From: Hyphomicrobiales bacterium
Lineage (GTDB): Bacteria; Pseudomonadota; Alphaproteobacteria; Rhizobiales; Beijerinckiaceae
NCBI GenBank assembly: GCA_003567055.1
Contig: PXAW01000398.1
Span: 1 to 8,331, forward strand
Direction of reading: 5' to 3'
DNA: 8,331 nucleotides
Part shown: piece after piece, positions 6,390-8,331 of the stretch
How the letters are laid out: every line of letters starts with the position of its first letter
How positions within the stretch are numbered: the stretch's first letter is position 1
Position numbers and translations under genes: made by a program
The notes under the pieces: model-generated
Databases searched by the model: none
Told to the model about the DNA's origin: nothing
The model's input: only the letters and a program-made list of their open reading frames with translations

Positions 6390-6820
6390 GGTTGCCGACG
6401 CTCCGGCTACCGGCGGCTGTTCGTCCTGTTGCGCGGCGAAGGGGAGCATCGGGGATCAACCGGATCTACCGCATATACCGGGAAGAAGGGCTGACCGTGC
6501 GCAAGCGCCGGGCGCGTTGCAGGGCTGTCGGAACCCGGGCGCCGATCCTCGTGGATGCGAAAGCGAACGCCCGCTGGTCGCTCGACTTCGTGCACGACCA
6601 GTTCGCCTGCGGGCGGAGATTCCGCGTACTCAACATCGTTGATGACGTGACGCGCGAATGCCTGGCGGCCGTCCCGGACACCTCGATCTCGGGCCGGCGC
6701 GTGGCGCGCGAACTGACCGACCTGATCAGGAGGCGTGGCAAGCCCGGCATGATCGTGGCGGATCACGGCACCGGGTTCACCTCGAACGCGATCCTTGCCT
6801 GGGCGAAGGATGCGGGCGTC
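6390..6820 (+). pseudogene. IS3-family transposase (OrfB) fragment, frameshifted and truncated
   Basis: The region reads as the middle of an IS3-family OrfB integrase-type transposase. RRSGYRRLFVLLRGEGE lies in one frame up to about 6446. INRIYRIYREEGLTVRKRR continues in another frame from about 6455, followed by ARWSLDFVHDQFACGRRFRVL, DDVTRECLA and the RGKPGMIVADHGTGFTSNAILAW block. Adding one C at 6447/6448 would join the frames as EGEPSGINRIYR, so a 1-base deletion is the likely cause. The DDE aspartates are present (D at 6584-6586 and D at 6761-6763), but the usual DNGTEF reads DHGTGF, and the segment with the third acidic residue is missing because similarity stops at about 6820. OrfA and the IS ends were not found. 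It is inactive. Confidence 0.85.
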
Positions 6821-7200
6821 GATCAGCGTATCAGAAACGGCGGAGACTCCAGTCGCTACCGGATGAAGGTTCCGGCGCAGGTCAGTCCAATGGACATCTG
6901 GTTGGTTTAGCCCACCAGCACACTCATCGAGATCGTTCGGGAGATCATGCCGGGAATGAGGGTGGTGGAGTGGAATCTGGGATCAGGATCATCACCGCAA
7001 ACGAGGATCGAACAAGCGAGCAAAGCCATCGCTTGTTTCCTTCGCGAGTTGCCACCCGAGACCACCGAGGTCAGCATCAGGCCGATCAAGCGGTCACTCG
7101 GACTTGGCATCCTCGGGAATACTTCGTTCCAGACAGCACGAGACCGCGCTTGTGCGAAGACTGGGCGGATCGCGCGAGGCAGATCCCTTGCTAGCCCAAC
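6821..7200. other. Unassigned stretch downstream of the transposase fragment
   Basis: The transposase frame runs on to a TAG at 6908-6910 without family similarity. Beyond it, short open frames exist on both strands: plus 6947-7204, beginning MRVVEWNLGSGSSPQTRIEQ, and minus 6907-7110. None has a clear ribosome site or recognisable family. The base composition and broken frames suggest further mobile-element debris. I cannot name the source. Confidence 0.5.
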
Positions 7201-7252
7201 TTAATGCTCACCTTTCTACATTAAGGCCGCGGCTCGGAAAAATGGGCATTAA
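7201..7252. repeat. 7-bp inverted repeat TTAATGC / GCATTAA
   Basis: TTAATGC (7201-7207) and GCATTAA (7246-7252) are perfect complements 38 bases apart, bounding an AT-richer patch in otherwise GC-rich DNA. They could be remnants of mobile-element ends or chance. No flanking target duplication was seen. Confidence 0.35.
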
Positions 7253-7258
7253 ATCAAG

Positions 7259-7321
7259 GGGTGGGTCCGGAGCTCGGGAAAGCGGTGCGGAGCGCTCGAT
7301 CAATGCCGTCCGGGCCCACCC
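7259..7321. repeat. 12-bp inverted repeat enclosing 39 bases
   Basis: GGGTGGGTCCGG (7259-7270) pairs with CCGGGCCCACCC (7310-7321), with eleven Watson-Crick pairs and one G-T pair. The enclosed segment holds the small palindrome GAGCGCTC near 7291-7298. It lies in a gene-free stretch between IS debris and the copper promoter. No T-run follows on the plus strand. Confidence 0.6.
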
Positions 7322-7463
7322 ACCTCCGCTGACCCCCGCACCTCCCGCATGGCGCGATCGAAGAAATGCCGGGTGGGCTGTTCCCGGGCCTAAGGATCGC
7401 TGAACACGATGTTGCGGAGGTCATTGTCGCATTGGAACGTCGTTATCGCGCCTCGAAAAATGC
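7322..7463. other. Gene-free stretch before the copper operon
   Basis: I see no supportable gene, RNA or promoter here on either strand. Open frames crossing it lack ribosome sites and family similarity. Confidence 0.45.
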
Positions 7464-7494
7464 TTGAGCTTCCAATTATGTCAAGGTTTAGAGA
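7464..7494 (+). promoter_or_regulatory. CueR/MerR-type copper promoter
   Basis: TTGAGC (7464-7469) and TAGAGA (7489-7494) are 19 bases apart, the over-long spacer typical of promoters untwisted by MerR-family activators. Within it, CTTCC and AAGGTTTA are spaced as in the CueR-controlled copA promoter of E. coli as I remember it. CTTGA (7463-7467) and TCAAG (7481-7485) form an inverted repeat in the spacer. No cueR-like gene lies in the window, so the regulator would act in trans. The genes downstream are rich in Cys, His and Met, which fits copper control. Confidence 0.62.
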
Positions 7495-7595
7495 CTTTGC
7501 GTTGGGGTTTGGGATCTGCCGACGCTCCTAGTCTGTTATGGTGCGATTGTTCTGGATCAATGCGCCGGGGCGCAAGTCAACCGATAAGGTATCGT

Positions 7596-8018
7596 ATGGG
7601 CCATGTCCTCGCCAAATGCCGGATCATAAGGGCCATCGCGGTTCTCGCGCTGGCGGCTCTCGCCGTGGTGGCCGTGGCGGGCATCCCGGCGATGAATCAT
7701 GCGCCCGTCGCTCAGGCGCAGACGATGGTCGATCAACACGAACACCATGATCATGATTTGACCGGCGTCCCCGGTCACGGCGGCCTGCATCAGCCGACGA
7801 TCCATTCCGACCTGGCGCATTGCTGTCATGACGAGGGCGGGGAGTCCGATTGCGCCTCGATCTGCGCGGCCATGGCCGGCTGCCCCATGCAGATCATGCC
7901 CGGTGAGGGAATGATCGATATCGTCACGAGCGATACCGGCCCCATCTCCGGCAAAGCTGCTTTCCACGCCGCAATTTCAGTCATCCCGTCTACGCCTCCA
8001 CCAAAAGCCCGGATCTGA
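7596..8018 (+). CDS. Small exported Cys/His/Met-rich protein, CopL-like, probable copper response
   Basis: The 140-residue product has a hydrophobic segment at about 10-30 (IIRAIAVLALAALAVVAVAG), with a possible signal-peptidase site after the VAQA at 38-41. The mature part has a His cluster (HEHHDHD, 48-54), then HCCHDEGGESDC at 75-86, C90 and C96, and a short Met segment (GCPMQIMPGEGM). It ends in a proline-rich, basic tail. Spaced His and Cys-Cys clusters indicate soft-metal binding. Composition and position at the head of a probable copper operon resemble CopL-type metal-binding regulatory proteins or DUF2946-like small proteins, but I cannot confirm homology. The ATG at 7596 is chosen because AAGG lies about 6 bases upstream and the signal segment follows at once; the open frame further upstream overlaps the promoter. 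Confidence 0.72.
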   Translation: MGHVLAKCRIIRAIAVLALAALAVVAVAGIPAMNHAPVAQAQTMVDQHEHHDHDLTGVPGHGGLHQPTIHSDLAHCCHDEGGESDCASICAAMAGCPMQIMPGEGMIDIVTSDTGPISGKAAFHAAISVIPSTPPPKARI

Positions 8019-8055
8019 GTCCCCTGCCCGTTCAGGGCCGAAGAAGACCCGATCC

Positions 8056-8078
8056 GTTCCGCAAGGAACACGCTTTTT
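8056..8078 (+). terminator. Terminator-like hairpin with GCAA tetraloop inside the operon
   Basis: GTTCC (8056-8060) and GGAAC (8065-8069) pair across the stable GNRA loop GCAA, followed after ACGC by T5 (8074-8078). It lies 38 bases after the CopL-like stop and just before the ribosome site of the next gene. The short stem would give only partial termination, which could set the ratio between the two genes. Confidence 0.4.
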
Positions 8079-8092
8079 GATGGAGACAGACG

Positions 8093-8331
8093 ATGAAACG
8101 CGAAATGCTTGCGCTCGCCCTCGCGGCGGGCATGACGACGATGATTTCCGCACCTGCCCTCGCGCAGAGCCAGGGCCATGCTCACCACCGTGATCAGAAT
8201 GCGCAAACCGAGCCGGCAGCGAAGGCCGGCCAACCCATGGGGATGCCTGGCCCCATGATGCCTGGCCCCATGATGGGGCCCGGGATGCAGGGCGGCATGA
8301 TGCCGATGCATCAGATGATGCAGGGGCATCA
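8093..8331 (+). CDS. Secreted Met-rich protein, probable copper binding (partial, runs off right edge)
   Basis: Only the first 79 residues are visible. Residues 1-24 form a signal peptide ending ALA before Gln25. A His cluster (HAHH, 29-32) follows, then a low-complexity Met/Gly/Pro region with 12 methionines between residues 49 and 76, including MPGPM twice in tandem. Methionine arrays of this kind bind Cu(I) in periplasmic copper-resistance proteins such as CopB, PcoE or DUF305-type proteins; which of these it is depends on sequence beyond the edge. The ATG is preceded by GGAG (8082-8085) at a 7-base spacing. It follows the CopL-like gene by 74 bases on the same strand and probably shares its promoter. 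Confidence 0.75.
   Translation, partial: MKREMLALALAAGMTTMISAPALAQSQGHAHHRDQNAQTEPAAKAGQPMGMPGPMMPGPMMGPGMQGGMMPMHQMMQGH
8243..8272 (+). repeat. 15-bp tandem duplication inside the Met-rich gene
   Basis: ATGCCTGGCCCCATG occurs exactly twice in succession (8243-8257 and 8258-8272) and encodes MPGPM each time; a diverged relative, ATGGGGCCCGGG, follows. The identical copies suggest recent in-frame slippage that changes the number of Met ligands. Confidence 0.85.

Noticed and set aside
6907..7110. Minus-strand 67-codon frame
   Set aside because: It has no recognised family and no clear ribosome site, and lies in mobile-element debris; reported only as an unassigned region.
7321..7331. Possible attachment-site copy of the tRNA-Ser 3' end
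   Set aside because: Only a few bases of CCTCCGC match, too short to call a direct repeat in GC-rich DNA.
7557..7967. Minus-strand frame opposite the CopL-like gene
   Set aside because: The plus strand has a promoter, ribosome site, signal peptide and metal-ligand clusters; the minus frame has none.
7826..8329. Minus-strand His-rich frame opposite the Met-rich gene
   Set aside because: Its His residues are the antisense of ATG-rich codons (CAT), so the apparent His-rich protein is an artefact.
1..8331. CRISPR arrays, integrons or anti-phage systems
   Set aside because: No regularly spaced repeats, cas genes, integrase or defence-type domains were seen in any frame.

Overview
The window looks like a chromosomal segment from a GC-rich alphaproteobacterium, most likely of the Rhizobiales/Hyphomicrobiales. 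Three things suggest this: the gene order argD-argF-hslO, a small HIG1-type twin-membrane protein, and a periplasmic-binding-fold 'PBP activator' lipoprotein facing rsmI-yraN. The assignment rests on gene content and order read from the sequence; no database search was possible.

Layout. Positions 1-2485 (minus strand) hold argD, argF and the 5' part of hslO (Hsp33). Both junctions are 4-base ATGA overlaps, so this is a translationally coupled operon running off the left edge. A near-consensus sigma70 promoter at 2564-2591 drives it. Its leader begins with a GC-rich hairpin and a T-tract that can re-pair with a second hairpin, so attenuation is possible. Positions 2640-2831 (minus) encode the HIG1-domain membrane protein, and 3002-4255 (minus) the lipoprotein. 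A divergent control region (4256-4469) with an inverted TTAA repeat and an 18-bp tandem repeat separates it from rsmI and yraN (plus, 4470-5917), which overlap by one base. A tRNA-Ser(GGA) gene follows at 6049-6138.

Immediately after the tRNA the character changes. An AT-rich patch leads into a decayed IS3-family transposase fragment (6390-6820) with one frameshift, a damaged catalytic motif and no 3' end. About 775 bases without a recognisable gene follow. This is the usual appearance of a tRNA-linked insertion hotspot.

The right end (7464-8331) is the start of a probable copper-response operon on the plus strand. A CueR/MerR-type promoter with a 19-bp spacer precedes a 140-residue exported Cys/His/Met-rich protein (CopL-like in composition and position). 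After a terminator-like hairpin comes the start of a secreted Met-rich protein that runs off the edge. The housekeeping part is ordinary. The least explained parts are the argD leader, the repeats in the lipoprotein/rsmI intergenic region, and the tRNA-to-copper junction.
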